64,000 nucleotides of DNA, from positions 62,001 to 126,000 of the forward strand of contig NZ_RBAK01000004.1 in NCBI RefSeq assembly GCF_003626595.1. The letters run 5' to 3'. The notes beneath the pieces were generated by a model. That model saw only the letters and a list, made by a program, of their open reading frames with translations, was not told the origin of the DNA and did not search any database. Positions 1 through 7,887 of the stretch are shown here, piece by piece. The position numbers and the translations under genes were made by a program. The stretch's first letter is position 1. Every line of letters starts with the position of its first letter. The DNA comes from Micromonospora endolithica. Lineage in GTDB: Bacteria > Actinomycetota > Actinomycetes > Mycobacteriales > Micromonosporaceae.

Positions 1-42
1 ACCGAGATCGGCCGGCCGGTCTTCCGTCTCACTCCCGGCTGA
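1..42 (+). CDS. possible C-terminal tail of an upstream gene
   Basis: The first 42 bases read in frame from base 1 as 13 residues ending FRLTPG and a TGA stop. This could be the end of a gene that starts before the window. There is too little sequence to name a family, and a chance open frame is equally possible. Confidence 0.2.
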   Translation, partial: TEIGRPVFRLTPG

Positions 43-596
43 GGTCGGCTGTCGTCGCCCCGCTGCCCACGGGAGCCTGACTGACTGACGGGTGGTCAGT
101 GGTGCAGACCGGGGAACGGTGCGGCGCGATTCGATGTGGTGCAGTAACTGGAGGGCAACTTTCCCGGGCGGATCGGCGGATCTGCACTGCTGGAACGCCC
201 GGGACGGCGCTCTGCTCGCCCGGCTCACAACCGAACGTGAGCGACCTCGCCCGCGGGGTGATGGCAAGTGGGCGGAGCTGAGCGGTTCGACCCGCTCAGC
301 GCCTGCCGTACCTCTCGGGCTGACTGTCGAATGACCTAACCGAGCCATGCCGGGTCGCTCGCTGCCGTCGATCCACCCGGTTCCTGACCGGGGCCGCGAC
401 CGCTGCTGCCGGCCAGATGGATTCGGGCGATCCGAACATTCAAGGCTGGGTTCCGCTCCGATCGCAGCGATCGACTGCGCGTGGCCGCAGGCGAATGACT
501 GATTCGGTACGCCGTCCGGAAGCCGACCGTAGATCCATCAGCGGCCTGCCGGACGGGCCGCCACCATCGCATCGAGCATCAGGAGGCAGATGTCGC
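43..596. other. intergenic region without a recognisable gene
   Basis: Short open frames on both strands show no family resemblance and no ribosome binding site. The only clear signal is AGGAGG at 581-586, ten bases before the ATG at 597, which fixes the start of the next gene; the longer open frame beginning at 417 is therefore not its start. Confidence 0.5.
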
Positions 597-1298
597 ATGA
601 AGCCCACAATCGTGCTTGTCCATGGCGCCTTCGCGGAGTCAGCCAGCTGGAACGGGGTCATCGGCCGGCTTCAGGCCGCTGGTCACCGCACCATCGCGGC
701 CGGGAACCCACTGCGCACGCTCACCGGAGACGCTGCCGCCGTGTCCGACCTTCTCGCCACGATCACGGGCCCGATCGTGCTGGTCGGTCATTCGTACGGC
801 GGCGCCGTCGCCTCCAATGCCGCTGTCGGCAACGACAACGTCAAGGCCCTCGTCTACGTGGCCGCCTTCGCTCCGGACAAGGGGGAGAACGTGCCGGACC
901 TGACCGGCAAGTTCCCCGGGGCCACCCTCGGCGACCACCTCTACGAGGTGCCATTGGCCGATGGCACCACCGACCTCTACGTCCGTCCGGAGTGCTACCA
1001 CGAGCTCTTCGCCGCCGACCTGCCGTTCGACCAGTCCGATCTCGCCGCGGCAACTCAGCGACCACTGAACACCAACGCCCTCACCGAGGGATCCGCCGAG
1101 CCGGCGTGGAAGACCGTCCCGTCCTGGTTCATCTTCCCGGAACAGGACCTGACCATCCCGCTCGAGACGTTCCGCTTCATGGCCGAGCGTGCCAATGCGC
1201 GGGAATCGATCGAGGTGTCCGGCGCGTCCCACGCCCTCCCGGCGTCGCGGCCGCAGGCGGTGGCCGACGTCATCCTCCGGGCCGCAGCGGCTGTCTGA
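597..1298 (+). CDS. alpha/beta hydrolase (cytoplasmic paralogue)
   Basis: This 233-residue alpha/beta-hydrolase-fold enzyme has an oxyanion-region HG at residues 9-10, a nucleophile elbow GHSYGG with Ser66, and a likely catalytic His near residue 211 in SGASHALP. There is no signal peptide, so it should be cytoplasmic. The start was chosen from the AGGAGG at 581-586. The next gene, 104 bp downstream, is a secreted paralogue; a third paralogue lies at 54755-55573. The VHGAFA..SW..VI and APD.GE features are typical of small esterase/salicylate-esterase-like hydrolases common in actinomycetes; the substrate cannot be inferred. Confidence 0.9.
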   Translation: MKPTIVLVHGAFAESASWNGVIGRLQAAGHRTIAAGNPLRTLTGDAAAVSDLLATITGPIVLVGHSYGGAVASNAAVGNDNVKALVYVAAFAPDKGENVPDLTGKFPGATLGDHLYEVPLADGTTDLYVRPECYHELFAADLPFDQSDLAAATQRPLNTNALTEGSAEPAWKTVPSWFIFPEQDLTIPLETFRFMAERANARESIEVSGASHALPASRPQAVADVILRAAAAV

Positions 1299-1402
1299 CG
1301 CCGCACCAGGTCCCCCGGCGACGCCCCTTCGTCGCCGGACATCCCCCAATGCGGGAGCGCCCAACTCAGCCGGGCAGCCCCAGACCTGAAAGGACATCTC
1401 CC

Positions 1403-2239
1403 ATGAACCTCCCCTTCTCCCGTGTGTCGAGGCCAATGGCCTCGTGGGCAGCGGTCGTGGCGGGCGTCGCCACCGCCGCGCTCGTCGCGGGGTCCGCGCA
1501 CGCGGTGCCCGGACATCGCCCGTGGGCCAAGCCGACGGTGGTCCTGGTGCACGGCGCGTTCGCCGACTCGTCGAGCTGGAACGGTGTGATCAAGGACCTC
1601 AAGCGGGACGGCTATCCGGTTGTCGCCGCAGCGAACCCGTTGCGCGGACTGCACTCGGACGCCGAGTACGTGCGCAGCGTGCTGGACAGCGTCCCGGGGC
1701 CGATCGTGCTGGCCGGTCACTCCTACGGCGGGTCGGTGATGAGCGAGGCCGCCGACGGGGACAAGGACGTCAAGGCGCTGGTCTACATCGCCAGCTTTGC
1801 CCCGGACACGGGGGAGAGCACCTCGGGGCTGGCCGCGAAGTTCCCCGGTGGGGAGCTGGGCTCGGCCCTGGTGAGCGTGCCGGTCTCCATTCCGGGTGTC
1901 GGCACGGGCACGGACCTGTACATCAAGCAGGACCAGTTCCGACGGGTGTTCGCCGCTGACGTTCCGCGGAAGGTGACCGACCTGATGGCGGCCACCCAGC
2001 GGCCGATCACCAGCGCAGCGCTCGACGAGCCGGCCACCAGGACGGCGTGGAAGTCGATCCGGTCGTGGTTCATGGTGACCAGGCAGGACCTGGCGATCCC
2101 GGCCGAGTCGATGCGGTTCATGGCCGAGCGCGCCAAGTCCCGCACCGTCGAGATCAACGCCTCGCACGCGGTAACCGTCTCCGAGCCGAAGGCGGTGGCG
2201 GATCTCATCGACGAGGCCGCCCGCGCCACCACCCGCTGA
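1403..2239 (+). CDS. secreted alpha/beta hydrolase
   Basis: The 278-residue protein starts with a Sec signal peptide (basic start, hydrophobic residues about 14-30, likely cleavage after SAHA at 34). The mature part is closely similar to the preceding gene, with HGAF, elbow GHSYGG (Ser107) and a C-terminal INASHAV segment carrying the likely catalytic His. The ATG at 1403 is preceded by GAAAGGA. It probably shares a transcript with the cytoplasmic paralogue, suggesting a tandem duplication in which one copy gained export. The substrate is unknown. Confidence 0.9.
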   Translation: MNLPFSRVSRPMASWAAVVAGVATAALVAGSAHAVPGHRPWAKPTVVLVHGAFADSSSWNGVIKDLKRDGYPVVAAANPLRGLHSDAEYVRSVLDSVPGPIVLAGHSYGGSVMSEAADGDKDVKALVYIASFAPDTGESTSGLAAKFPGGELGSALVSVPVSIPGVGTGTDLYIKQDQFRRVFAADVPRKVTDLMAATQRPITSAALDEPATRTAWKSIRSWFMVTRQDLAIPAESMRFMAERAKSRTVEINASHAVTVSEPKAVADLIDEAARATTR

Positions 2240-2252
2240 CCGACCAAGGTAC

Positions 2253-2292
2253 GCCCGGCATGCCGGCTGCTCCGCCGGCCGTCATGCCGGGC
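2253..2292. terminator. hairpin terminator between convergent genes
   Basis: The ten-base arms GCCCGGCATG (2253-2262) and CATGCCGGGC (2283-2292) are perfect complements, and the bases between them can pair further. It lies just after the secreted hydrolase and at the end of the convergent gene remnant, as expected for a terminator. There is no U-tract, as is usual in actinomycetes. Confidence 0.5.
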
Positions 2293-2668
2293 GGCTTCCG
2301 AAACCCCGGCCACCGTGCCGTCGGGTGCGGAAGGCACGCAGCTGGCTGCGGAGAAGGGGAAGTCGTGTCTGTCGACCATGACGAGCGGTCAGTGGGTGCC
2401 GGGCGAAGACCGCCACCCGGATGCCCCGGTCGTCCAGGTGCGACGACACGACGGCCTGCCAGGCCCCGCCGAGGGTCGCTTGGAGGTCCTGTGCGGCTTG
2501 CGGTGAGCCGATCTCCTGGAGCGCGACGACGTCGGCGCCGGTGCCGGAGATCAGGCCGGCAAGGTAGGTGAGTTTCGCGGCGTAGGTTTCCGCCGCCGAC
2601 GTGTCGGTGCCGTCGGGCCGGAACAGGTTCTCCACATTCCAGGTCATGACGATCAGGTCGTTGGCCAC
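2282..2668 (-). pseudogene. endonuclease/exonuclease/phosphatase family, N-terminal remnant
   Basis: Reading from a GTG at 2668, the start (MTWNVENLFRP, then DVVALQEIG) is the classic N-terminus of the endonuclease/exonuclease/phosphatase (DNase I-like) fold, including the metal-binding Asn and Glu. Family members run to about 250-350 residues, but this frame gives only 128, and the last 40 residues lose family character (arginine- and glycine-rich). The active-site His/Asp blocks in the C-terminal half are absent. It is a truncated remnant, probably not functional. Confidence 0.7.
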
Positions 2669-2969
2669 CCTCGCTCCCCTGAATCCGGGTCTGTCGCCAG
2701 CCTGAGAATCGCACTCTGGGACGCCGGCTCGCTGCCGAATGCCGCTATGACAGGGCCGGGTAGTCCGCGACAGGCCTGGAGGTGTCCGGCGGGCAGGGGT
2801 TACTTCATTGAGAGCATCTGATCTCGCCTGAGTCTCCGACCGGTGACACGGCTCCGCTCGGCCTGGACCGGGTAAGACGATGACTACGGCTGTCGGCAAC
2901 GGGTCACACCCGCATCAGAGTCTTGGAAAGCAAACACCAAAGCTGACAGAATGAACCACTCCCATCACC
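2669..2969. other. intergenic region upstream of the NLR-pair
   Basis: No gene is recognisable in this stretch. It should contain the promoter of the small effector gene at 2985, but no convincing -10/-35 pair or operator palindrome stands out. Confidence 0.4.
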
Positions 2970-2980
2970 GGAGGTGATCC
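2970..2980 (+). promoter_or_regulatory. extended Shine-Dalgarno sequence
   Basis: GGAGGTGATCC, four bases before the GTG at 2985, is complementary to the anti-Shine-Dalgarno end of 16S rRNA over about ten bases, much longer than the usual four to six. It fixes the GTG start and predicts unusually strong initiation or a strongly ribosome-held leader. Confidence 0.8.
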
Positions 2981-2984
2981 ACAG

Positions 2985-3425
2985 GTGACCGGTGTCGAGT
3001 TGATCGCAGCAGCCCTCGCGGCAGGAGCAGCCGCAGGTTCTCAGGATGTCGCCAGGGCGGCGGTGTCCGAGGCTTGCAACGGACTGCGAGACGCGATTCG
3101 CCGTCGGCTGGCGGGGCGAACGAGCGCTCAAAGAATACTTGAGTCGGTGGAGGACGATCCGGGCCATTGGGAAGCGTCTCTCGGCGCTGACCTTACCGAC
3201 ACCGGCGCCGATCAGGACCAGGCCATTCTGGCAGCATCGATGCGGGTCCTCAGCCTCACCCATCCGGATCAGGTACAAGCCGGGTTCTATGAGATAGAGC
3301 AGACCGGCGCCACCTCGATTCAGATTGACACCTCGTACGGGCCGGCAGCAGGGACTGTCAACGGCCCGGTCACTGTCTCGTACGGACAATTACCAGGCCC
3401 CCCAGGCAAGCCGGGAGCCCCGTAG
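2985..3425 (+). CDS. Bell-like helical effector with C-terminal amyloid-type motif
   Basis: The 146-residue protein begins with an Ala/Gly-rich helix (LIAAALAAGAAAG, residues 5-17), followed by amphipathic helices to about residue 95. This layout resembles the Bell domain, the proposed bacterial counterpart of HeLo/MLKL-type membrane-disrupting domains. The C-terminus has an RHIM-like IQID near residue 110 and a glycine-spaced beta stretch (GTVNGPVTV), then a Pro/Gly tail. The NB-ARC protein directly downstream starts with a matching stretch, GVFHGNVSV. In described NLR-associated bacterial amyloid signalling systems, such motif pairs let the sensor nucleate the effector. A role as a cell-death effector is inferred, not shown. 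Confidence 0.65.
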   Translation: MTGVELIAAALAAGAAAGSQDVARAAVSEACNGLRDAIRRRLAGRTSAQRILESVEDDPGHWEASLGADLTDTGADQDQAILAASMRVLSLTHPDQVQAGFYEIEQTGATSIQIDTSYGPAAGTVNGPVTVSYGQLPGPPGKPGAP

Positions 3426-3490
3426 GGCCAGCCCCTCCCGGCCGGAAGCATCACCGGCCCAGCGAATCTCCCGTTCATGTCGGCACCGGG

Positions 3491-5656
3491 TTGGGCCCGG
3501 TCGGCGTATTCCATGGCAACGTCAGCGTCAATGGACGGCTGGGACTGGAAATCACGTGGCCGCACCGCGTCGGTGTGGTCCCGCGACCCATCAACGGACG
3601 GCTGGGCCGACAAGCCGATGAGAGCATTGAGGCCACCGCAGCGAGAGCAGGAACGGGCGACCAGATTCTCACCGGCCCCGGCGGCGTCGGAAAAACCCAG
3701 ATCGTGGCCAACCTCGCCGATCGCTGGTGGAACACGGGCCGGATCGATCTCCTCGTCTGGGTGACCGCGACGTCGGCGACCAACATCGTCAATCGATACG
3801 CACAGGCGGCCAGAGAGGTCGCCGACTGCCACACCACTGACCCGCGGGAGTGCGCCGCACGCTTTCTCGCGTGGCTCGCCACGACGCGACTCCGTTGGCT
3901 CGTCGTTCTAGACGACCTCACCGAGCCTGCGGACATGCTCGGCCTGTGGCCGCCGGCCACCTTTTGGGGCCGTACGATTGTTACGACCCGGCGTCGCGAT
4001 GCCGCCCTGACCAGCGGTCGGGAAGTGATCGAGGTCGGAACCTTCACCACCGACGAGTCGCTCGACTACCTTCGTGCACGACTCGGAAGCCGACAGACCC
4101 ATCTGCGGGAAGCAGAGCAGCTCGCGGCGGACCTCGGTCAGCTTCCCCTGGCCTTGGCGCAGGCAGTCACCTACATGCTGGACCAGGATCTAACCTGTAT
4201 CGAATACCGGACACGACTGTCACGCCGTCGGCTATTTGCGCTCCGCCCGCATCTGCTACCCGACGATCAGGAGACCGCTGTGGACACCACCTGGGCACTG
4301 TCCGTCGACATCGCCGACGGCGTGACCGCAGGGACAACGCGGGTGGTGCTGCAGCTCGCTGCGCTCCTCGACCCGAACGGAATCCCGAGCGACATGTTCG
4401 CCACACGGGCGGCTACCGACTACTACCGGCAGCGGCTGGGGCGAACCGTTGACAGCGACGACGCCCGTGATGCCATCCGTACTCTCTACCGGCTCGGTTT
4501 GGTCGGGCTCGGAGCTGACGACGGCACCACGACAATCCAGGTCCATGCGCTCGTCCAGCGCGCCAGCCGGGAAGCGACACCGGACGAACACCAGCGGTCC
4601 CTTGCCGTCACCGCAGCCGACGCATTGCTGGAACTGTGGCCTGCCGCCGACCACGACGAGGCCCGTGCGCAGCTCATTCGCGCCAACGCCACCGCGCTCC
4701 GCCGCAACAGCGACCGGTTTCTCCTTGAACCGACCATTCACCCGATCGTTTTCCAATACGGGCGCGACACCAATGAAGCTGGTCTACCCCAGTCGGCAAC
4801 CAGCGCTTTGGAACAGCACCTGGCCGGCCAGATGAAAACCCTGGGTCCCACTCACCCGGACACCCTCGCGACCCGGCTGGATATCGCCTACCAGTTCGGG
4901 GAGAACGGCCGGCAAGCCTTCGCCGCTGAGCTGTTGCAGGAGTTGCAGGAAGACTGCCTGGAGGCCTTAGGTCAAGATCATCGGGTCACCCTGACCGTCC
5001 GTAGGGATCTTGCACGTTGGCAGGGCGAGTCCGGGCGGCCGGACTACGCGCGCCGCGCCCTGGAGGAACTTCTACCCGATTGCGCCCGAGCACTCGGACC
5101 AACCGACGCCGTCACGTTCGATGTCCGCCGCGGGATCGCTGACTGGACGGCACGAAGCGGCGATCCCGTGCTTGCCGTGGAACAGACGAAGGCGCTCCTG
5201 GCAGACCTCACCCGGGTTCTCGGGCCCAGCGACGCATTCACCCTCACGACACGTGCCCACCTCGCCAACTGGCGTGGACAGGCGGGCGATGCTCAGGGCG
5301 CAGCCCAGGAATACGGCGAACTCGTACCCGACTTCGCCAGGGTCCTCGGACCGATGCATCCCCACACCCTCACCAGCCGCCGCTATCTCGCAGACTGGCA
5401 CGGTCATGCCGGTGACCCGGCGGGCGCGGCCGACGCGCTGTCGGCGGTACTGCGGGACCATCTTGATGAGCTCGGCCCCGACCACCCCCGTACCTTGATC
5501 ACCCGTCGGTTCCTCGCCCACTGGCGGGCCGATCTCGGAGACGCATCTATCGAGGACGTACAGCGGTTGTTCGATGACCATGTTCGGCTGTTCGGGCTCA
5601 ACCACCCGCAGACGCTCCTGGTCCGAGAGATCATCGAGCGACTACGGGCCGGATGA
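3491..5656 (+). CDS. NB-ARC/TPR STAND sensor (NLR-like) with N-terminal amyloid-type motif
   Basis: The 721-residue protein is a STAND NTPase. It has P-loop GPGGVGKTQ (residues 62-70), Walker B LVVLDD (137-142), sensor TTRRR (165-169) and GxP-type QLPLALA (217-223). From about residue 440 there are kinesin-light-chain-like TPRs, each with LGPxHPxTL. The N-terminal 20 residues carry GPVGVFHGNVSVNG, which matches the C-terminus of the preceding small protein. Start codon: the first candidate in frame is TTG 3491, with no clear ribosome binding site; the frame is open back to 3329, so the N-terminus may be longer or translationally coupled. The likely role is an immune sensor; the ligand is unknown. 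Confidence 0.85.
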   Translation: MGPVGVFHGNVSVNGRLGLEITWPHRVGVVPRPINGRLGRQADESIEATAARAGTGDQILTGPGGVGKTQIVANLADRWWNTGRIDLLVWVTATSATNIVNRYAQAAREVADCHTTDPRECAARFLAWLATTRLRWLVVLDDLTEPADMLGLWPPATFWGRTIVTTRRRDAALTSGREVIEVGTFTTDESLDYLRARLGSRQTHLREAEQLAADLGQLPLALAQAVTYMLDQDLTCIEYRTRLSRRRLFALRPHLLPDDQETAVDTTWALSVDIADGVTAGTTRVVLQLAALLDPNGIPSDMFATRAATDYYRQRLGRTVDSDDARDAIRTLYRLGLVGLGADDGTTTIQVHALVQRASREATPDEHQRSLAVTAADALLELWPAADHDEARAQLIRANATALRRNSDRFLLEPTIHPIVFQYGRDTNEAGLPQSATSALEQHLAGQMKTLGPTHPDTLATRLDIAYQFGENGRQAFAAELLQELQEDCLEALGQDHRVTLTVRRDLARWQGESGRPDYARRALEELLPDCARALGPTDAVTFDVRRGIADWTARSGDPVLAVEQTKALLADLTRVLGPSDAFTLTTRAHLANWRGQAGDAQGAAQEYGELVPDFARVLGPMHPHTLTSRRYLADWHGHAGDPAGAADALSAVLRDHLDELGPDHPRTLITRRFLAHWRADLGDASIEDVQRLFDDHVRLFGLNHPQTLLVREIIERLRAG

Positions 5657-5690
5657 GTGCGACAAGAATGGCAATCTTTCGCTGGGCCAC

Positions 5691-5813
5691 ACCAGGCAGC
5701 GCGGCTCCGCGGGCCATCGGCCGCACGCCGAGGGCAGCCTGGAACTGCTACGGGTGAGCCTTGGCGAGGACCACCCGGCGTGCGCGGCGGCTGCCTCTGG
5801 TGTCGCGCCACCT
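5691..5813 (+). pseudogene. TPR repeat fragment
   Basis: One frame reads GSLELLRVSLGEDHPACAAA, a kinesin-light-chain-type TPR unit like those ending the neighbouring NLR-like protein. There is no start or continuing repeat, so it is probably a leftover from another NB-ARC/TPR gene or from a duplication or recombination at this locus. Confidence 0.45.
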
Positions 5814-5863
5814 GCGACGTCGACCGCTTCTGCTGTAACGGATGCTGGTCTTACGGACTGGGC

Positions 5864-7681
5864 TCAGGCGACCCGCCAGCCCCTGGGCTCCGGCTCGCGC
5901 AGCATCGTCTCTGGCATGCCCGCCGTCAGCCAGGCGAGTAGGCGCTCTGGATCGAACGGGCGTTGACGGTGCCGACGGGCCACCGCCATGACCAGCTCCG
6001 GCTGTCGCAGCAGGAGGTCTCTTTCCGGGCCGTCGGCCGCCAGTGCGTACCCGATCCAGGCGTGCGCGCTGGCTGGCTCCCGTACCAGATCGGCGAGATA
6101 GCCGGCCCGGGCCGCGTCGAGGTTCCCGGCGATCAGGGCATGGTCGGCCTCGGTGGCGCCCCGCACCCGGGCGGGTGGGGTAACCATGGGCGCCAGCCGG
6201 TGCCGGGTCAGCACGGCCCGGGTGTCCAGCCAACCGATCTCCGGCTCCGCCACGACGGTCAACTCCGGGCCGCAGGCGTCGAGAACCGTCGCCGGCGGCC
6301 GCTCGCCGCTCTGCCATGCGGCGGTCAAGGCAAGATCACTATCAACGGCGAGACGTACGTTGTGTGCCCGCCACATCGCCCGATGATCTGCCGCCATCCG
6401 CTGCGCGGCGGTCTGCTCCGGCTCTGGCACCGGATCGTCCTGCGTCGCCGCGAGCTGCTCGTGGAGCCGGGCCAAGAACTCCTCGCCGCACGGGGTCAGC
6501 TGACCACTTCTTGCCAGCGTCCGCACCACGGCCAACGTCTGCTGCCGCCACAGCGCGAACTCGAAATGCGCCAGTGCCGCCGCCCCGCCCGTGGCCCGAA
6601 GCCGATGCATCCGCCAGAAGTCGATGATCCCGCAGAACGCGTAGGCACCCTGCAAGAGTCCACCGAGCGGCCGCGGATCGTCCCGCCACGGTGCGTAGAA
6701 CCGCCGCGAGCGGTCCTCCTCCACCAAGTCCAGCAGATGCAGCAGCGCGCCCAGCTTGTGGTGTTGCGTCTCGTGCACCAGGCTCATCGCCAGCTGCGCC
6801 GGATCGTCGGGCTCGGAGAGCAGCACCCCGCCGAAGGCCTCGGCGCCGGAGGCGGACAGCGGCCGGTGCTGCTCCTTGGCCGGCACGGGAGCGACGGTGC
6901 GCAATCCGGCCGCGATCGACAGTGCCCGGCCGCGCTGCTCGGCGACCAGGATCTCCCATGCCTGGGCAAGATCTGCCCGCCACCGCTCGATCTGCCTGGC
7001 GGTGAGCGGCAGCGGTGCCGATGGCCGGCGCAGATCCCGGTACGGGTCCCGGTCCAGTAGTTCGATGGCGAGCCGGACCCCGTCGGCGGTCACCTCGGCG
7101 AGCACCGGTGGATGCCATCCCGGCTCGCTGCTGCCGACCCTCACGCTCGTCGCGCCACCGGTGATCGTCACCTGGCCGCTGACAGATCGCACCACCGCGG
7201 TCTCGGTCGTCCCGGGTAACGTCGCCGCGCCGACGGTGGGCAACACGACGGTGCCGTGCGTGACCGCCACGGTGATGGTGAAGTCGAGCCCGGCCCGGAT
7301 CGCGGCGGCTGCGGCGCTCGAGTGCAGATATCCGACATCGACCCAGAGCGGCGGGGAAGCCGTATCGCCGCGAGTCACCCGTCGCAGTGTGTGCGCTGCC
7401 CAGAGCCCGACGGTGGGCCGGGCCAGGATCTCCTCGGTGGCCGCGTGGTCGGTCCGGTCGGCCTCGGACAGCAGGTCCCACGCCTTGTCCAGCGACGGCA
7501 GCGGCCCGGTGGCGTCATCGCGGGCCGCGAAGGCGTCCAGCAGCCGCCGCAGGACGACCAGGCGCCAGCTGCGCTCACTGCGCCACAGGGCGCGGACCGC
7601 CTCGTGGTCGTCGATCCCCGCGGCCAGCTGCCGGAAGTGGTCGGCTTCGACGATGTGGGCGGCCGTTGTCCGGCTGCTCAA
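5864..7681 (-). CDS. HExxH-motif putative peptide-modification protein
   Basis: The 605-residue protein has LVHETQHHK (HExxH at 303-307) in a helical region, followed by the conserved YAPWRDDPRPLGGLLQG block, the signature of the mod_HExxH family that accompanies FxsA-type (FXSXX-COOH) ribosomal peptides. The start is a TTG at 7681 that overlaps the stop of the small peptide gene upstream (TTGA), implying translational coupling. Members are thought to act as metal-dependent peptide modification or processing enzymes, but the chemistry is not established. Unlike typical Fxs loci, no radical SAM partner (FxsB) or TIR-like FxsC is present here. Confidence 0.8.
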   Translation of the reverse strand: MSSRTTAAHIVEADHFRQLAAGIDDHEAVRALWRSERSWRLVVLRRLLDAFAARDDATGPLPSLDKAWDLLSEADRTDHAATEEILARPTVGLWAAHTLRRVTRGDTASPPLWVDVGYLHSSAAAAAIRAGLDFTITVAVTHGTVVLPTVGAATLPGTTETAVVRSVSGQVTITGGATSVRVGSSEPGWHPPVLAEVTADGVRLAIELLDRDPYRDLRRPSAPLPLTARQIERWRADLAQAWEILVAEQRGRALSIAAGLRTVAPVPAKEQHRPLSASGAEAFGGVLLSEPDDPAQLAMSLVHETQHHKLGALLHLLDLVEEDRSRRFYAPWRDDPRPLGGLLQGAYAFCGIIDFWRMHRLRATGGAAALAHFEFALWRQQTLAVVRTLARSGQLTPCGEEFLARLHEQLAATQDDPVPEPEQTAAQRMAADHRAMWRAHNVRLAVDSDLALTAAWQSGERPPATVLDACGPELTVVAEPEIGWLDTRAVLTRHRLAPMVTPPARVRGATEADHALIAGNLDAARAGYLADLVREPASAHAWIGYALAADGPERDLLLRQPELVMAVARRHRQRPFDPERLLAWLTAGMPETMLREPEPRGWRVA

Positions 7682-7887
7682 TCGGGCTCCGGCTCGTTCT
7701 CCGGACGCATCCGTCCGGAGAACGAGCCGCTGTAGCCACTGATGCTGCCCTCGGCATCGGTGATCCGTGCGTTGACCCGTCGAATCGTGGTCTCCAGGTC
7801 GGTGGCCGGGACGGACCGCAGGGTAGCCACGTCAACCGTGGAGAGGTCGAGCAGTTCAACCTCGATCTCGGTCGAGGGCATGTCCAT
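7678..7887 (-). CDS. FxsA-like ribosomal peptide precursor
   Basis: The 69-residue protein has a leader containing LLDLSTVDVATLRSV and a helix (TTIRRVNARI), matching the FxsA leader pattern (LxDxxxLxLxxLR). It ends in a small-residue segment, GYSGSFSGRM, followed by an acidic tail, RPENEPEPD. Canonical FxsA proteins end right after F-x-S-x-x, so the tail is unusual. The start ATG 7887 follows AAGGAC; ATG 7881 is an alternative. It is directly coupled to the HExxH protein gene. The mature product and its activity are unknown. Confidence 0.7.
   Translation of the reverse strand: MDMPSTEIEVELLDLSTVDVATLRSVPATDLETTIRRVNARITDAEGSISGYSGSFSGRMRPENEPEPD
7691..7728. repeat. 17-bp perfect inverted repeat in precursor core
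   Basis: Arms 7691-7707 and 7712-7728 are exact reverse complements (GGCTCGTTCTCCGGACG in the first) with a CATC loop. The hairpin lies in the last codons of the peptide gene, 10 bp before its stop and the overlapping TTG start of the HExxH gene, so in mRNA it could control the peptide-to-enzyme ratio. Confidence 0.9.

Noticed and set aside
590..1402. Upstream extension of the secreted hydrolase frame to 590
   Set aside because: This would overlap the first hydrolase in another frame and lacks conserved sequence; the signal peptide and ribosome binding site favour 1403.
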